Assembly: GCA_016219425.1 (NCBI GenBank)
Contig: JACRNB010000015.1
Span: forward strand, 62,001-126,000
DNA length: 64,000 nucleotides
Direction of reading: 5' to 3'
Source of the DNA: Betaproteobacteria bacterium
GTDB taxonomy: Bacteria > Pseudomonadota > Gammaproteobacteria > Burkholderiales > Thiobacillaceae
The notes under the pieces were generated by a model that had not been told where the DNA came from, did no database searches, and saw only the letters and a program-made list of their open reading frames with translations. A program made the translations under genes and the position numbers. Shown here piece by piece: positions 40,359-50,754 of this stretch (positions are counted from its first letter, which is position 1; the number at the start of each line of letters is the position of its first letter).

Positions 40359-41036
40359 ATGCGCCCGGACGAACGCCAACTGGAGGCCCGCCTCGGCCAT
40401 ACCTGGTTACGGCGCGAACTGCTGCTCCAGGCGCTCACCCATCGCAGCTACGGCATCAACAACAACGAGCGCCTGGAATTCCTGGGCGACGGGGTGCTCA
40501 ACTGCGTGGTCGGACTGATGCTGTACCAGCGCTTCCCGGACCTGCCGGAAGGCCGCCTCTCGCGCCTGCGCGCCAACCTGGTGAATCAGGATTCCCTGCA
40601 TGGAGTGGCGCACGACCTCGACCTGGGCCGCTACCTGCGTCTGGGCGAGGGCGAACTCAAGAGCGGCGGCGCGAGTCGGCCCTCCATCCTCGCCGACGCG
40701 GTCGAATCGCTGCTGGGCGCGGCCCTGCTCGATTCCGGCTTCGACGCTGCGCGCGGCGTGGTGGAGCGCCTGTTCGCCGCCAAGGTCGCCGCCATCGACC
40801 CCGCCGCCCAGGGCAAGGACGCCAAGACCCGCCTGCAGGAATGGCTGCAACCCCGCCGCCACGGCCTGCCGACCTACACCCTGCTCGACGCCACGGGTCA
40901 GGCCCACGCCCAGACCTTCCATGTCGAATGCCGCATCGACCCCCTCAAACTGACCTCGCAAGGCCAGGGCCCCAGCCGCAAGGCGGCGGAACAGCAGGCG
41001 GCGGAAGCGGCGCTGGCGCAATTGGAAAAACGATGA
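40359..41036 (+). CDS. rnc: ribonuclease III
   Basis: RNase III cleaves double-stranded RNA in rRNA and mRNA maturation. The 225-residue protein has the signature NERLEFLGDGVLN near residue 38, a second acidic cluster ADAVESLLGAALLDSG, and a C-terminal dsRNA-binding domain (AKTRLQEWLQPRRHGLPTY, GPSRKAAEQQAAEAAL). The stop overlaps the era ATG by 4 bases. Confidence 0.97.
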   Translation: MRPDERQLEARLGHTWLRRELLLQALTHRSYGINNNERLEFLGDGVLNCVVGLMLYQRFPDLPEGRLSRLRANLVNQDSLHGVAHDLDLGRYLRLGEGELKSGGASRPSILADAVESLLGAALLDSGFDAARGVVERLFAAKVAAIDPAAQGKDAKTRLQEWLQPRRHGLPTYTLLDATGQAHAQTFHVECRIDPLKLTSQGQGPSRKAAEQQAAEAALAQLEKR

Positions 41037-41923
41037 CCGACACCCCCTTCCGCACCGGCGTCATCGCCGTGGTGGGCCGCCCCAACGTGGGCAAATCCAC
41101 CCTGATGAACGCCCTGGTGGGGGCCAAGGTCAGCATCGTCTCCAACAAGCCGCAGACCACGCGCCACAAGATCCTGGGCGTGCGCACCGAGGCCGACGCC
41201 CAGTTCATCTTCGCCGACACCCCCGGTTTCCAGACCCAGCACCGCAACGCGCTGAATCAGGCCATGAACCGCGCCGTGACCCAGACCCTGGCCGAGGTGG
41301 ACGCGGTGCTGTGGGTGGTGGAAGCGCTCAAGTTCACCTCCGCCGACCAGCGCATCCTGCCCCTGCTCCCGCGTGACAAACCCGTGCTGCTGGTGGTGAA
41401 CAAGGTGGATCTGGTGCGCGACAAGACCGACCTGCTGCCGCGCCTGCAATCCCTGGCCGGGCAGTTCCCGTTTGCCGAGATCGTCCCCCTGTGCGCCGAG
41501 ACGCGGAAGGACGCCGAGCGCTTGCCCGCCATCCTCAAGCCCTACCTGCCGGCGGGCGAACCCTGGTTCGCCGAGGACGACCTCACCGACCGCCCGGCCC
41601 GCTTCCTGGTAGCCGAGCTGGTGCGCGAGAAGGTGTTCCGCCTCACCGGCGACGAGATCCCCTACGCTGTGGCGGTGACCGTGGAAAAGTTCGAGCAGGA
41701 AGGCAATCTGGCGCGCATCGACACCGTGATCTGGGTGGAACGAGACACCCACAAACCCATCGTCCTGGGCCGTGGCGGCGAGCACATCAAGCGCATCGCC
41801 AGCGAGGCGCGCCAGGACATGGAGCGCCTGCTGGACTGCAAGGTGTTCCTCAATGTCTGGGTCAAGGTCAAGGGCGGCTGGGCGGATGACGCGCGGCTGA
41901 TCAAGCAGTTCGGGTATGAGTGA
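41033..41923 (+). CDS. era: GTPase Era
   Basis: Era binds the 3' end of 16S rRNA and assists 30S assembly. The 296 residues show G1 VVGRPNVGKSTLMN, G2 QTTRHKI, G3 DTPGF, G4 NKVDLV, and a C-terminal KH domain (VLGRGGEHIKRIASEARQDMERLL). The ATG overlaps the rnc stop (ATGA). Confidence 0.97.
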   Translation: MTDTPFRTGVIAVVGRPNVGKSTLMNALVGAKVSIVSNKPQTTRHKILGVRTEADAQFIFADTPGFQTQHRNALNQAMNRAVTQTLAEVDAVLWVVEALKFTSADQRILPLLPRDKPVLLVVNKVDLVRDKTDLLPRLQSLAGQFPFAEIVPLCAETRKDAERLPAILKPYLPAGEPWFAEDDLTDRPARFLVAELVREKVFRLTGDEIPYAVAVTVEKFEQEGNLARIDTVIWVERDTHKPIVLGRGGEHIKRIASEARQDMERLLDCKVFLNVWVKVKGGWADDARLIKQFGYE

Positions 41924-41933
41924 CGCCTGACGC

Positions 41934-42992
41934 ATGGATCGCCCCGCCTCCACGCTCAACCGGTTCGCGCGCGATGGCCTCACCATTCCGGCTACTGCCG
42001 CCTGGTATCTCGCCGACCTGGGCGAATTGCGCGGCAGGCAGGAGCTGTACACCCGCCAGTCGCCGCAACGCCTGAAGGCCCTGCGTGAACACGCTTTGAT
42101 CGAGAGTGCGGTGTCTTCCAACCGTATTGAAGGCGTATCCATCGACCCCGCCCGCGTACGCGTGGTGCTGGCCGCGCCCCAGCCGCTGTTCCGCGACCGG
42201 GACGAGGAGGAGGTGCGCGGCTATCGCAATGCCTTGGAGTGGCTCCACACCGAGGCCGCGCGCATCTCGTTGGACGAGGCGACCATGCTGCGCCTGCACA
42301 CCCTCACGCGCGGCGAGATCTGGGATGCCGGGCAATACAAGAATAAAGACGGCGACATCCTGGAGCGCTACCCCGATGGGAGCGAGCGGGTGCGCTTCCG
42401 CACCGTATCCGCTGCGGACACGCCTGCCCACATGCAGGCACTGGCTCAGGACTGGCGGCGCTGCCTGGAAGAACGCTGGGTGCACCCCCTGATCGCCCTG
42501 GCGGCCTTCAATCTCGACTTTCTCTGCATCCACCCCTTCCGCGACGGCAATGGACGGGTTTCCCGCCTTCTGTGGCTGTTGCAGAGCTACCAGTTGGGCT
42601 ACGAGGCGGGGCGTTACATCAGCCTGGAGCGCCTAGTGGAGCAGAACAAGGCGCGTTACTACGAAACGCTGGAGCGGAGTTCACAGGGCTGGCATGAAGG
42701 CCGCAACGATCCGTGGCCCTTCATCCAGTACGTCCTGTTCATCCTCAAAGAGGCTTACCGGGAGTTCATCGAGCGGGTCGGCGAGACCCGCGCGCCGCGC
42801 GGGGCCAAGACAGACCAGGTGCTGGCCGCCATGCAACGGTTCCAGGAGCCGTTCGGCATCGCCCAACTGGAACTGGCCTGCCCCGGCGTGAGCAAGGACA
42901 TGCTGCGGCGGGTACTGCGCGAGCAACGTCGGGCAGGTCTGGTCGAATGCCTCGGGCGCGGTCCCGCAGCCCGCTGGCGCAAGAAGGGGTAA
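41934..42992 (+). CDS. Fic family protein
   Basis: Fic proteins usually transfer AMP to target hydroxyls. The 352-residue protein has a class-II inhibitory helix (AVSSNRIEG, about residues 59-67) and the active-site loop HPFRDGNGRVSRLL, complete in its catalytic His, acidic and Arg residues. A C-terminal winged-helix region (FGIAQLELACPGVSKDMLRRVLREQRRAGLVECLGRG) follows. It starts 10 bases after era and sits between era and recO, which are normally adjacent, so it looks like an insertion into this operon. Targets are unknown; the wHTH suggests autoregulation. Confidence 0.93.
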   Translation: MDRPASTLNRFARDGLTIPATAAWYLADLGELRGRQELYTRQSPQRLKALREHALIESAVSSNRIEGVSIDPARVRVVLAAPQPLFRDRDEEEVRGYRNALEWLHTEAARISLDEATMLRLHTLTRGEIWDAGQYKNKDGDILERYPDGSERVRFRTVSAADTPAHMQALAQDWRRCLEERWVHPLIALAAFNLDFLCIHPFRDGNGRVSRLLWLLQSYQLGYEAGRYISLERLVEQNKARYYETLERSSQGWHEGRNDPWPFIQYVLFILKEAYREFIERVGETRAPRGAKTDQVLAAMQRFQEPFGIAQLELACPGVSKDMLRRVLREQRRAGLVECLGRGPAARWRKKG

Positions 42993-43025
42993 TTACCCTT
43001 GGGTAAGGGTAATAAAGAGGGTAAC
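42993..43025 (+). promoter_or_regulatory. GGGTAA-rich segment between fic and recO
   Basis: TTACCC followed by GGGTAA, GGGTAA and GAGGGTAA within about 33 bases. This could be an operator for the Fic protein winged helix or an incidental low-complexity stretch. Confidence 0.2.
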
Positions 43026-43041
43026 AAGCCGGAGCGTCAGC

Positions 43042-43752
43042 ATGAGTGAACGCGTCGATCTCGACCCGGTCTTTGTCCTCCACACCCGACCCTGGCGCGA
43101 AACCAGCCTGATCGTGGACGGCCTCTCGCGCCATCACGGGCGGCTGGCACTGGTGGCGCGCGGCGCGCGGCGGCAGGCGTCGGCGCTGAAGACGCGCCTG
43201 ATCCCGTTTCAGCCCCTCACCCTGTCCTGGTTCGGCAAGGGCGCGATGAAGACCCTGCACAGCGCGGAATGGCAAGGCGGCAGCCTCATGCTGCGCGGCC
43301 ATGCCCTCATGTGCGGCTTCTACCTCAACGAACTCCTGCTGCGTCTGCTGCCGGAGGGCGACGCGCATGAGGCCCTGTTCGACGCCTACGCCGGGACGCT
43401 GGAGGCCTTGTCCGCCGCCGCCGACATGGAACCCGTGCTGCGTCGCTTTGAACTCACCCTGCTGTCGGAACTGGGTTACGCCCACCCCCTGGGCCACACC
43501 GCCGACGGCGCGCCGCTGGAACCCGCCCGGCGTTACGGCTATGCCTTCGGCGAGGGCGTCACCGCGCCGCGCCGGGACGCGCCCGACTACGCCGGCCAGA
43601 CCCTGCTGGACCTGGCTGCGGGCGAGCTTGCGGCGTCCGCCACCCTGGCCGAAGGTAAACTCCTCATGCGCACCCTGCTGGCCCACTGCCTGGGCGACAA
43701 GCCCCTGGCGACGCGCAAACTCCTGATCGAACTACAGCAAGTAAAGACCTGA
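43042..43752 (+). CDS. recO: DNA repair protein RecO
   Basis: RecO anneals ssDNA and loads RecA in the RecFOR pathway. The 236-residue protein has the OB-fold N-terminus [20 protein letters not shown] and [13 protein letters not shown], then the helical middle [25 protein letters not shown] and the family-typical [15 protein letters not shown]. It lacks an evident zinc-finger cluster, as in other proteobacterial RecO. pdxJ follows 5 bases later. Confidence 0.95.
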   Translation: MSERVDLDPVFVLHTRPWRETSLIVDGLSRHHGRLALVARGARRQASALKTRLIPFQPLTLSWFGKGAMKTLHSAEWQGGSLMLRGHALMCGFYLNELLLRLLPEGDAHEALFDAYAGTLEALSAAADMEPVLRRFELTLLSELGYAHPLGHTADGAPLEPARRYGYAFGEGVTAPRRDAPDYAGQTLLDLAAGELAASATLAEGKLLMRTLLAHCLGDKPLATRKLLIELQQVKT

Positions 43753-43757
43753 CCACC

Positions 43758-45161
43758 ATGATCAAACTCGGCGTCAACATCGACCACGTAGCCACCCTGC
43801 GCCAGGCGCGCGGTACGCGTTACCCCAGCCCGGTGCAGGCCGCGCTGATGGCGGAATCCGCCGGGGCGGACTCCATCACCCTGCACCTGCGCGAGGACCG
43901 CCGCCACATCGTGGACGCCGACGTGCACACCCTGCGCGGCCTGCTTCAGACCAAGATGAACCTGGAGATGGCGGTGACGGAGGAGATGCTGGGCATCGCC
44001 CTCCAGGTGCGCCCGCAGGACGCCTGCCTGGTGCCGGAGCGACGTCAGGAACTCACCACCGAAGGCGGCCTGGACGTGGCCGGCCAGTTCGACCAGGTAG
44101 CCCACGCCTGCCGCGTGCTGGGCGCGGCAGGCGTGCGCGTCTCCCTATTCATCGACGCCGAGGCGCATCAGCTCGAAGCCGCCCGCGCCTGCGGCGCGCC
44201 GGTGGTGGAGATCCACACCGGGCGTTACGCCGAGGTGGAAGGTGCGGAACAGGCGAAGGAACTGGCGCGGGTGGCGCGCGCGGTGGAACGGGGGCTGGAA
44301 CTCGGTCTGGTGGTCAACGCCGGGCATGGCCTCTCGTACCACAACGTGCAGCCCATCGCCGCCCTGCCCGGCATCGAGGAACTCAACATCGGCCACGCCA
44401 TCGTCGCCCAGGCCATCTTCAGCGGCTGGGAGAACGCGGTGCGGGAGATGAAGCGGCTGATGGTGGAAGGCGCGGGACGTGACGATGCGGTTCGCTGCGC
44501 TCACCACATCCTACGCAACGCCGCCCTTGTAGGAGCCCGGCTATGCCGGGCGATCAACGCCCGCCCCGGCTGCGCCGGATCGCCCGGCATAGCCGGGCTC
44601 CTACAAGGTGGTGCTGAACGGTACGGCGAGGGTCGCGCCGTCCACTGTCAGGGTCATGGTCCAGTCGCGCCTGCCCGTGACGCACACGGGCAGGGTGACG
44701 GTGGCGCGGAACACGCCTTGGGCGTCTGCGCGCAGGGTGTAGAGGTTGAAACCCATGTCCATGCCTTCCATGGTGAAGCGCGCCTCCACCTTCTTCGCGC
44801 CCGCCGCCTTGAGCCAGACCTGGAGGGGTTTGAGCGGCTTCATCTCGCCGCTCATGCCCGTCTCCACCGTGCGCCCCGCCAGTTGCGCGGCGCAGCCGCG
44901 GGCCAGGTCGGCGCAGGCGAGACGCTGGGCGGGGGCGGCTTGTTGCAGACGGTTTTGCCAGATCACCACGCCCACCAGGGCGATGAGCAGCAGGGGCAGG
45001 AGACGCCAGTAGACGTTATTCATTGTGGAGTTCCGAAGAGGCTGGTCGCACGGGTAGCGCCGGCATCCTTGCCGGCTCTTTTCGTCACACAACAACGAGC
45101 CGGCAAGGATGCCGGCGCTACGGGGAGGTTCATGCCGATTCTCTCCAGGCGCCGCTCTTGA
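43758..45161 (+). CDS. pdxJ: pyridoxine 5'-phosphate synthase with abnormal open C-terminal extension
   Basis: PdxJ condenses 1-deoxyxylulose 5-phosphate with aminoacetone 3-phosphate to make pyridoxine 5'-phosphate. Residues 1 to about 243 are a normal Pdx[69 protein letters not shown] and [15 protein letters not shown]. coli PdxJ is 243 residues. Here no stop follows; the frame runs 13 more codons into a REP-like repeat, through it, and on for more than 200 codons antisense to the FixH-like and Nudix-ThiE genes. The extension has no domain character, so it is probably an accident of losing the stop, or a sequencing frameshift near 44490. acpS, the usual next gene, is absent. Confidence 0.9.
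   Translation: MIKLGVNIDHVATLRQARGTRYPSPVQAALMAESAGADSITLHLREDRRHIVDADVHTLRGLLQTKMNLEMAVTEEMLGIALQVRPQDACLVPERRQELTTEGGLDVAGQFDQVAHACRVLGAAGVRVSLFIDAEAHQLEAARACGAPVVEIHTGRYAEVEGAEQAKELARVARAVERGLELGLVVNAGHGLSYHNVQPIAALPGIEELNIGHAIVAQAIFSGWENAVREMKRLMVEGAGRDDAVRCAHHILRNAALVGARLCRAINARPGCAGSPGIAGLLQGGAERYGEGRAVHCQGHGPVAPARDAHGQGDGGAEHALGVCAQGVEVETHVHAFHGEARLHLLRARRLEPDLEGFERLHLAAHARLHRAPRQLRGAAAGQVGAGETLGGGGLLQTVLPDHHAHQGDEQQGQETPVDVIHCGVPKRLVARVAPASLPALFVTQQRAGKDAGATGRFMPILSRRRS
44528..44606. repeat. REP-like inverted pair (family 1)
   Basis: Two facing copies of the GTAGGAGCCCGGCTA/G dyad. The right copy supplies the TAG stop of the FixH/YtkA-like gene on the minus strand; the left copy is read through by the pdxJ frame. 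Confidence 0.85.
44601..45023 (-). CDS. membrane-anchored FixH/YtkA-like protein
   Basis: A 140-residue protein with one N-terminal membrane helix ([17 protein letters not shown]) and a periplasmic beta-rich domain. [13 protein letters not shown] and [16 protein letters not shown], then [16 protein letters not shown], resemble YtkA/FixH-like proteins linked to copper handling and oxidase assembly. The paired cysteines and Met-rich EGMDMG fit a possible metal-binding role, but this is inference. Its stop is formed by the REP-like repeat. Confidence 0.65.
   Translation of the reverse strand: MNNVYWRLLPLLLIALVGVVIWQNRLQQAAPAQRLACADLARGCAAQLAGRTVETGMSGEMKPLKPLQVWLKAAGAKKVEARFTMEGMDMGFNLYTLRADAQGVFRATVTLPVCVTGRRDWTMTLTVDGATLAVPFSTTL
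45050..45121. repeat. inverted repeat GTAGCGCCGGCATCCTTGCC (family 3)
   Basis: Perfect facing arms of about 26 bases flank CTTTTCGTCACACAACAAC-like spacer sequence, between the FixH-like gene and the Nudix-ThiE gene. Related in its arm to the palindrome at 19.57 kb. Confidence 0.8.
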
Positions 45162-46068
45162 GGGCGATGCCGTGGGCGCCGAGGGCGCGGGCGCGGGGCA
45201 GGTCCGCTGCGGAGAGGCCGCCCAGGGCATAGACCGGCAGGGGGCAGTCGCGCAGCAGCGCGGCGAAGCGGTCCCAGCCCAGGGGGCGGGCGTCGGGGTG
45301 GCTGGCGGTGGGGGCGACCGTGCCGAGCACAACGAAATCGATCCCCAGCGCGGCGGCGTGCGCGAGTTCTTCGGCGTTGTGGCAAGACGCGCCGACCCAT
45401 TCGAGGTCGGGTCTTGAGGCCGTCGCCATGAGGCGGGCGGAGGGGAGGTGGACGCCCGCGCCCAGGCGGGCGGCCAGCGCCGCGTCGTCGTTGATCAGGA
45501 GCGTGGCCCCGTGCGCGCGGCAGCGTTGCGCGACGGTCTGCGCCAGGGTCTCCAGCTCGTGTGCGGGCAGGGCCTTTTCGCGCAGTTGCACCAGACGCAG
45601 GCCGCCCGCCAGGCGGCGTTCGAGTTGCGTCAGCCAGGCGTCCGCGCCCAGTTCGGCGGCGGCGGAGAGGGCGTATTCCAGTGGCAGGCGCAGGCCTTTG
45701 AGGATGGGGCCGTTGGCGGGGAGGATGGGGTCCACGCCGGGCGCTTCGGCGCGCGTCCATGCCAGCGTCTGGCCTTCGTGCGGGTGCGGTTCGCCGCTCC
45801 AGGCGGTGACGCGGAAGAAGCGCAGCATGACGTGGGCGTGGGGGTAGACGTAGGCGCGGTGGAGCCAGGGCCAGGCGGTGTGGACCTGGATGCCGAGTTC
45901 TTCCTGCAATTCGCGGTCGAGGGCGTGGCGCGCGGTTTCTCCCGCTTCCACCTTGCCGCCGGGGAATTCCCACCAGCCGGCGTAGGCCTTGCCTTGCGGA
46001 CGACGCGCCATGAGGAAGCTGCCGTCAGGGCGTTCGATCACGGCGGCGGCGACTTCAATCAGGGACAT
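45130..46068 (-). CDS. Nudix hydrolase - thiamine phosphate synthase-like fusion
   Basis: A 312-residue bifunctional protein. The N-terminal MutT-type Nudix domain has the Nudix box starting [20 protein letters not shown] (about residues 39-61). The C-terminal half is a TMP synthase/TenI-like barrel ([65 protein letters not shown]). This fusion is common in beta- and gammaproteobacteria. The first domain is expected to clean 8-oxo-dGTP; the ThiE-like part may not make thiamine phosphate. Family-1 repeat lies just upstream. Confidence 0.92.
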   Translation of the reverse strand: MSLIEVAAAVIERPDGSFLMARRPQGKAYAGWWEFPGGKVEAGETARHALDRELQEELGIQVHTAWPWLHRAYVYPHAHVMLRFFRVTAWSGEPHPHEGQTLAWTRAEAPGVDPILPANGPILKGLRLPLEYALSAAAELGADAWLTQLERRLAGGLRLVQLREKALPAHELETLAQTVAQRCRAHGATLLINDDAALAARLGAGVHLPSARLMATASRPDLEWVGASCHNAEELAHAAALGIDFVVLGTVAPTASHPDARPLGWDRFAALLRDCPLPVYALGGLSAADLPRARALGAHGIALKSGAWRESA

Positions 46069-46074
46069 GGGTGG

Positions 46075-46101
46075 ATCGCCCGGCGCAGCCGGGCTCCTAC
46101 A
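46075..46101. repeat. single REP-like unit (family 1)
   Basis: One copy, inverted relative to the 32.45 kb unit, between the Nudix-ThiE start and the M48 peptidase stop. Confidence 0.85.
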
Positions 46102-46106
46102 GAGGG

Positions 46107-47357
46107 TTAGCGGCCCAGGCGGGCGAGGGCTTCCTGCGCCGCCTGCGAGACCACGATGCCGTTGCACAGGTTGGTGAGGCCTTCGGCGCAACGGGTGTCC
46201 TTGTGGCGCGAGAGGTTGAGGGCGTTTTCGTAATAGCGCCGGGCGGCGGCCTTGTGCCCCAGACCCTCGGCGGCGGCGGCCAGGTAGTGCCAGCTGATGT
46301 CCTGCACATAGCCGATGTCCATGACCTTCTGCGCCAGACGCTCCCAGTCGCCTTTCTGGTGCAGGCCTTGCAGGCCCTCCCTGGCAAGGCCGAACTGGAT
46401 GCCGCAGCTCTCGCAATTCAGGCGCGCCTCGCCCTGTTTGAAGCCTTCCAGCGCCGGGTTGACCAGGGACAGGGGACGGAGCGCGGAGGCGGTGGAGGGA
46501 GGGGCGAGCGCGGCGGCCCCGGGGGTCACGTCGCGCACGTTGGCGGCGAGCCGGGTGGGCAGGGCCTGCGGGTTCTTCGCCGCGTCCGTGTAGATCGGGC
46601 GCATGTGCGGCTCCAGCGCGGCCAGGTATTCCATGCGCTTTTCCGAGGCCGGGTGGGTGGAAAGAAAGTCGAAGCGGCCCTTTTCGCCCGAGGCCTCTTT
46701 CATCTTCTGCCACAGCTTCGCGCCGGCGGCGGGGTTGTAGCCGGCGCGCGCGGCGAGTTCGATGCCGATGCGGTCGGCCTCGGTCTCGGCCTCGCGGCTG
46801 TTGGGCAGCATCCAGCCCATCTGCGTGAGCAGGGTGGCGCTTTGCTGGCGGTTCTGGTTGTTGCCGGCAATGGCAGCCACGATCACGTCGCCCAGCATGC
46901 CGCGCGACATCTTTTCCGCACCGTGGTTGGCCAGGGCGTGACCGATTTCATGGCCCATGACCTGGGCGATCTCGTCGTCCGTGGCCTTCAGCTTTTCGAT
47001 GATGCCGGTGTAGATCGCCATCTTGCCGCCGGGCAGGCAGAAGGCGTTGAGGGTCTTGGGGTCGTCGATCACGTTGACCTCCCAGGCCCAGGCGGCGGAG
47101 TCGGGTCGGTAGCGCACGGCCTGCGCCACCAGTCGGTCGGTGATGGCGCGCACGCGCTGCACCACGGCATCGTCGCCATTGAGCTTGCCGGCCTTGGAGT
47201 AGGGGGTCATCTCCTGCTTGTAGGCGCCCAGCGCCTGCTGGATGACCTGGCCTTCCGGCACCAGCATGACCTGACTGCGCCCGGTCATGGGGTTGGTGGA
47301 GCAGGCGGCGATCAGCGCGGTCGCGATCAGGGAAAAAAGCTTGAACGGTCGCTTCAT
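46107..47357 (-). CDS. M48 family metallopeptidase lipoprotein (BepA-like)
   Basis: A 416-residue periplasmic protein with a lipoprotein signal (FSLIATALIAAC, then STNP), zinc-site HEIGHALANH and the third ligand region EAETEADRIG. The C-terminal part (about residues 290-416) contains TPR-like helices (DISWHYLAAAAEGLGHKAAARRYYENAL) and four cysteines, including NCESCG. Relatives such as BepA degrade or assist outer-membrane protein assembly. It lies 8 bases after ubiK in the same direction. Confidence 0.9.
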   Translation of the reverse strand: MKRPFKLFSLIATALIAACSTNPMTGRSQVMLVPEGQVIQQALGAYKQEMTPYSKAGKLNGDDAVVQRVRAITDRLVAQAVRYRPDSAAWAWEVNVIDDPKTLNAFCLPGGKMAIYTGIIEKLKATDDEIAQVMGHEIGHALANHGAEKMSRGMLGDVIVAAIAGNNQNRQQSATLLTQMGWMLPNSREAETEADRIGIELAARAGYNPAAGAKLWQKMKEASGEKGRFDFLSTHPASEKRMEYLAALEPHMRPIYTDAAKNPQALPTRLAANVRDVTPGAAALAPPSTASALRPLSLVNPALEGFKQGEARLNCESCGIQFGLAREGLQGLHQKGDWERLAQKVMDIGYVQDISWHYLAAAAEGLGHKAAARRYYENALNLSRHKDTRCAEGLTNLCNGIVVSQAAQEALARLGR

Positions 47358-47365
47358 GATGCAGG

Positions 47366-47623
47366 TCAGGGCTGGGGAGCGTCCCGCTCCAGTCGGGCGA
47401 GGCGGGCTTCGAGTTCCTGCATGCGCACGCGGGTGTGGGCCAGCGCCTGGGCCTGTACGTCGAATTCCTCGCGTGTGACCAGATCAAGTCGGGCGAGCCA
47501 GGCGGTGAGTCCGGCCTTGAGGTTTTTTTCCGCATCACGGGCGGGGCTGGCGGCGAGGACTTCGCTGACGCGCGCGACCATCTGGGCGGCCAGGGTTTGC
47601 TTGAGCATGTCAGGGGCTTTCAT
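47366..47623 (-). CDS. ubiK: ubiquinone biosynthesis accessory factor UbiK
   Basis: An 85-residue protein of the UbiK/YqiC family: AAQMVARVSEVLAASPARDAEKNLKAGLTAWLARLDLVTREEF followed by a C-terminal coiled-coil (LAHTRVRMQELEARLARLE). It helps aerobic ubiquinone synthesis by working with UbiJ. An internal Met (MLKQTL, five codons in) is an alternative start. Its neighbourhood beside a TorF-like porin gene, glnK and amtB is usual for betaproteobacteria. Confidence 0.88.
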   Translation of the reverse strand: MKAPDMLKQTLAAQMVARVSEVLAASPARDAEKNLKAGLTAWLARLDLVTREEFDVQAQALAHTRVRMQELEARLARLERDAPQP

Positions 47624-47709
47624 AGGGTCTGGGACGGGGCGAGTTTACCCCTGAAGCCTCCCGCATCCGGGGCGGTGGAAGGGGAGGGCGAGGGTCTGGC
47701 CCAAGTCGG

Positions 47710-47726
47710 TGCACCATGATGTTGCA
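47710..47726 (+). promoter_or_regulatory. NtrC-type activator site 1
   Basis: TGCACC-ATGAT-GTTGCA matches the NtrC dyad (TGCACC-N5-GGTGCA) with one mismatch. It lies about 80-95 bases upstream of a sigma-54 promoter. Confidence 0.6.
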
Positions 47727-47727
47727 T

Positions 47728-47744
47728 TGACCCAAATTGGTGCA
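47728..47744 (+). promoter_or_regulatory. NtrC-type activator site 2
   Basis: TGACCC-AAATT-GGTGCA has one perfect half-site and one partial, immediately beside site 1. Tandem sites are the usual NtrC enhancer layout. Confidence 0.55.
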
Positions 47745-47805
47745 TCGCTCCGTGAGTGAGTCGGTTGTTTGTTTGTAACACGATGATTTTTATATGAAAA
47801 AAATC

Positions 47806-47821
47806 TGGCACGGCGGGTGCT
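47806..47821 (+). promoter_or_regulatory. sigma-54 promoter of the porin-glnK-amtB operon
   Basis: TGGCAC-G-GCGG-GTGCT keeps the -24 GG and -12 GC doublets at the required 12-base distance and differs by one base from TGGCAC-N5-TTGCW. Predicted start is near 47833, about 34 bases before the ATG. Confidence 0.75.
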
Positions 47822-47866
47822 AATGAGGGACGTGCACCACCGCACCAATTTTTTATGGAGATCCAA

Positions 47867-49059
<1,193 letters not shown>

Positions 49060-49071
49060 GGAGAACTGAAC

Positions 49072-50589
49072 ATGAAACGCCTGTTTGCCACCCTGATGTT
49101 GCTGGGTTCGCTGGGAATCTCCGGCGTCGCCCTGTCCGAGGACGCGCCTGCGCCCGCACCCGCTGCGACGGTCGTCGCCGCCCCGGTTGCTGACGCCGCC
49201 GCTCCGGCCCCCGCCGCAGCTCCTGCGGCAGAGGCTGCTCCGGTTGCCGCCCCGGCCCCCGCGCCCACCCCCAACAAGGGGGATACCGCCTGGATGCTGG
49301 TCGCCACCTTGCTGGTGATCATGATGTCCATCCCCGGCCTGGCCCTGTTCTACGGCGGTCTGGTGCGCAGCAAGAACATGCTGTCGATCCTGATGCAGGT
49401 GTTCTCCATCTTTGCGCTGATCACGGTGTTGTGGGCCGTCTACGGCTACTCCATCGCCTTCACGCAGGGCAACGCCTTCTTCGGCGGCTTCGACCGGCTG
49501 TTCCTCTCCGGCATCTTCAACCCGCAGGACGGCAGCGTCGCCAACGCCGCCACCTTCAGCAAGGGCGTGGTGATTCCCGAGTTCGCCTTTGTCGCCTTCC
49601 AGGCCACCTTTGCCGCCATCACCGTGGCCCTGGTGGTGGGCGCCTTCGCCGAGCGCATGAAGTTCTCCGCCGTGCTGCTGTTCTCCGCCCTGTGGTTCAC
49701 CTTCAGTTACCTGCCCATGGCGCATATGGTCTGGTTCTGGCCCGGCCCCGACGCCTTCACCGACGCCAAGGCGGCGGAAGCGGCGGTTGCAGCCTCCGGC
49801 TTCCTGTTCGCCAAGGGCGCGCTGGACTTCGCAGGCGGCACCGTGGTGCACATCAACGCCGCCGTTGCCGGTCTGGTGGGCGCCTTCATGGTGGGCAAGC
49901 GCATCGGCCACGGTCGTGAAGCCTTCACCCCGCACAGCCTGACCATGACCATGGTCGGCGCTTCCCTCCTGTGGGTGGGCTGGTTCGGCTTCAACGCCGG
50001 CTCCGCGCTGGAAGCGGGCGGCACCGCGGCCCTGGCCTTCATCAACACCCTGAACGCCACCGCCGCTGCGGCCCTGGCCTGGACCTTCATCGAGTGGATG
50101 CTCAAGGGCAAGCCCTCCATGCTGGGTGCAGCCTCTGGCGCGGTCGCCGGTCTGGTCGCCATCACCCCCGCCTGCGGCTGGGTGGGTGTGGGCGGCGCCC
50201 TGGTGATCGGTCTGGTGGCTGGCGTGGCCTGCTTCTGGGGTGTGACCGGTCTGAAGAAGATGCTGGGCGCGGATGACTCCCTCGACGTGTTCGGCATCCA
50301 CGGCGTCGGCGGCATCGTCGGCGCGCTGCTGACGGGTGTGTTCAACACCTGGTCCCTGGGCGGCACCGGCATCATCGACTACGTCAACAACAAGGTCATC
50401 GACACCGAGATCGGCGCCCAGCTCTGGATTCAGGCCCAGGCCGTCGGCACCGCGATCCTCTGGTCCGGCGTCGCTGCCTACATCTGCTACAAGATCGTCG
50501 ATCTGACCATCGGTCTGCGCGTACCGGAAGAAGAAGAGCGTGAAGGTCTGGACACCGCCTCCCACGGCGAACGGGCTTACAACCTCTGA
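49072..50589 (+). CDS. amtB: ammonium transporter
   Basis: AmtB conducts ammonia/ammonium across the inner membrane. The 505-residue protein has a signal peptide, an unusual Ala/Pro-rich stretch (about residues 25-67), and then eleven membrane helices. The twin-His region is seen in GTVVHINAAVAG and VFGIHGVGGIVGALLTG; ADAF/FYGGLVRSKN near the pore entrance is conserved. The C-terminal tail EEEEREGLDTASHGERAYN is the GlnK-docking end. The AGGAG before the ATG is good. A strong terminator follows. Confidence 0.96.
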   Translation: MKRLFATLMLLGSLGISGVALSEDAPAPAPAATVVAAPVADAAAPAPAAAPAAEAAPVAAPAPAPTPNKGDTAWMLVATLLVIMMSIPGLALFYGGLVRSKNMLSILMQVFSIFALITVLWAVYGYSIAFTQGNAFFGGFDRLFLSGIFNPQDGSVANAATFSKGVVIPEFAFVAFQATFAAITVALVVGAFAERMKFSAVLLFSALWFTFSYLPMAHMVWFWPGPDAFTDAKAAEAAVAASGFLFAKGALDFAGGTVVHINAAVAGLVGAFMVGKRIGHGREAFTPHSLTMTMVGASLLWVGWFGFNAGSALEAGGTAALAFINTLNATAAAALAWTFIEWMLKGKPSMLGAASGAVAGLVAITPACGWVGVGGALVIGLVAGVACFWGVTGLKKMLGADDSLDVFGIHGVGGIVGALLTGVFNTWSLGGTGIIDYVNNKVIDTEIGAQLWIQAQAVGTAILWSGVAAYICYKIVDLTIGLRVPEEEEREGLDTASHGERAYNL

Positions 50590-50628
50590 TCCGCACCGCT
50601 TCCATCTCGCCGCACCGGCGAATTTCAA

Positions 50629-50652
50629 GGGCGTCTTCGGACGCCCTTTTTT
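50629..50652 (+). terminator. rho-independent terminator after amtB
   Basis: GGGCGTC-TTCG-GACGCCC followed by TTTTTT, a textbook hairpin with a UUCG loop. Confidence 0.85.
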
Positions 50653-50754
50653 GCGCTAGATCACACCCTGATGCGAACATGGGGTTGTCTAATCCCGCAG
50701 GTTGTGAAATAAGCGCGACGGGATGAATTCGAATTTATTTAAGGAGTTACGGTT

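Noticed and set aside
44488-45161. The pdxJ C-terminal extension as an extra fused domain.
   Set aside because: It is the translation of a REP-like repeat and the antisense of two genes, with no fold-like pattern.
45130-46068. Nudix-ThiE fusion as a novel fusion.
   Set aside because: The same fusion is well known in beta- and gammaproteobacteria.
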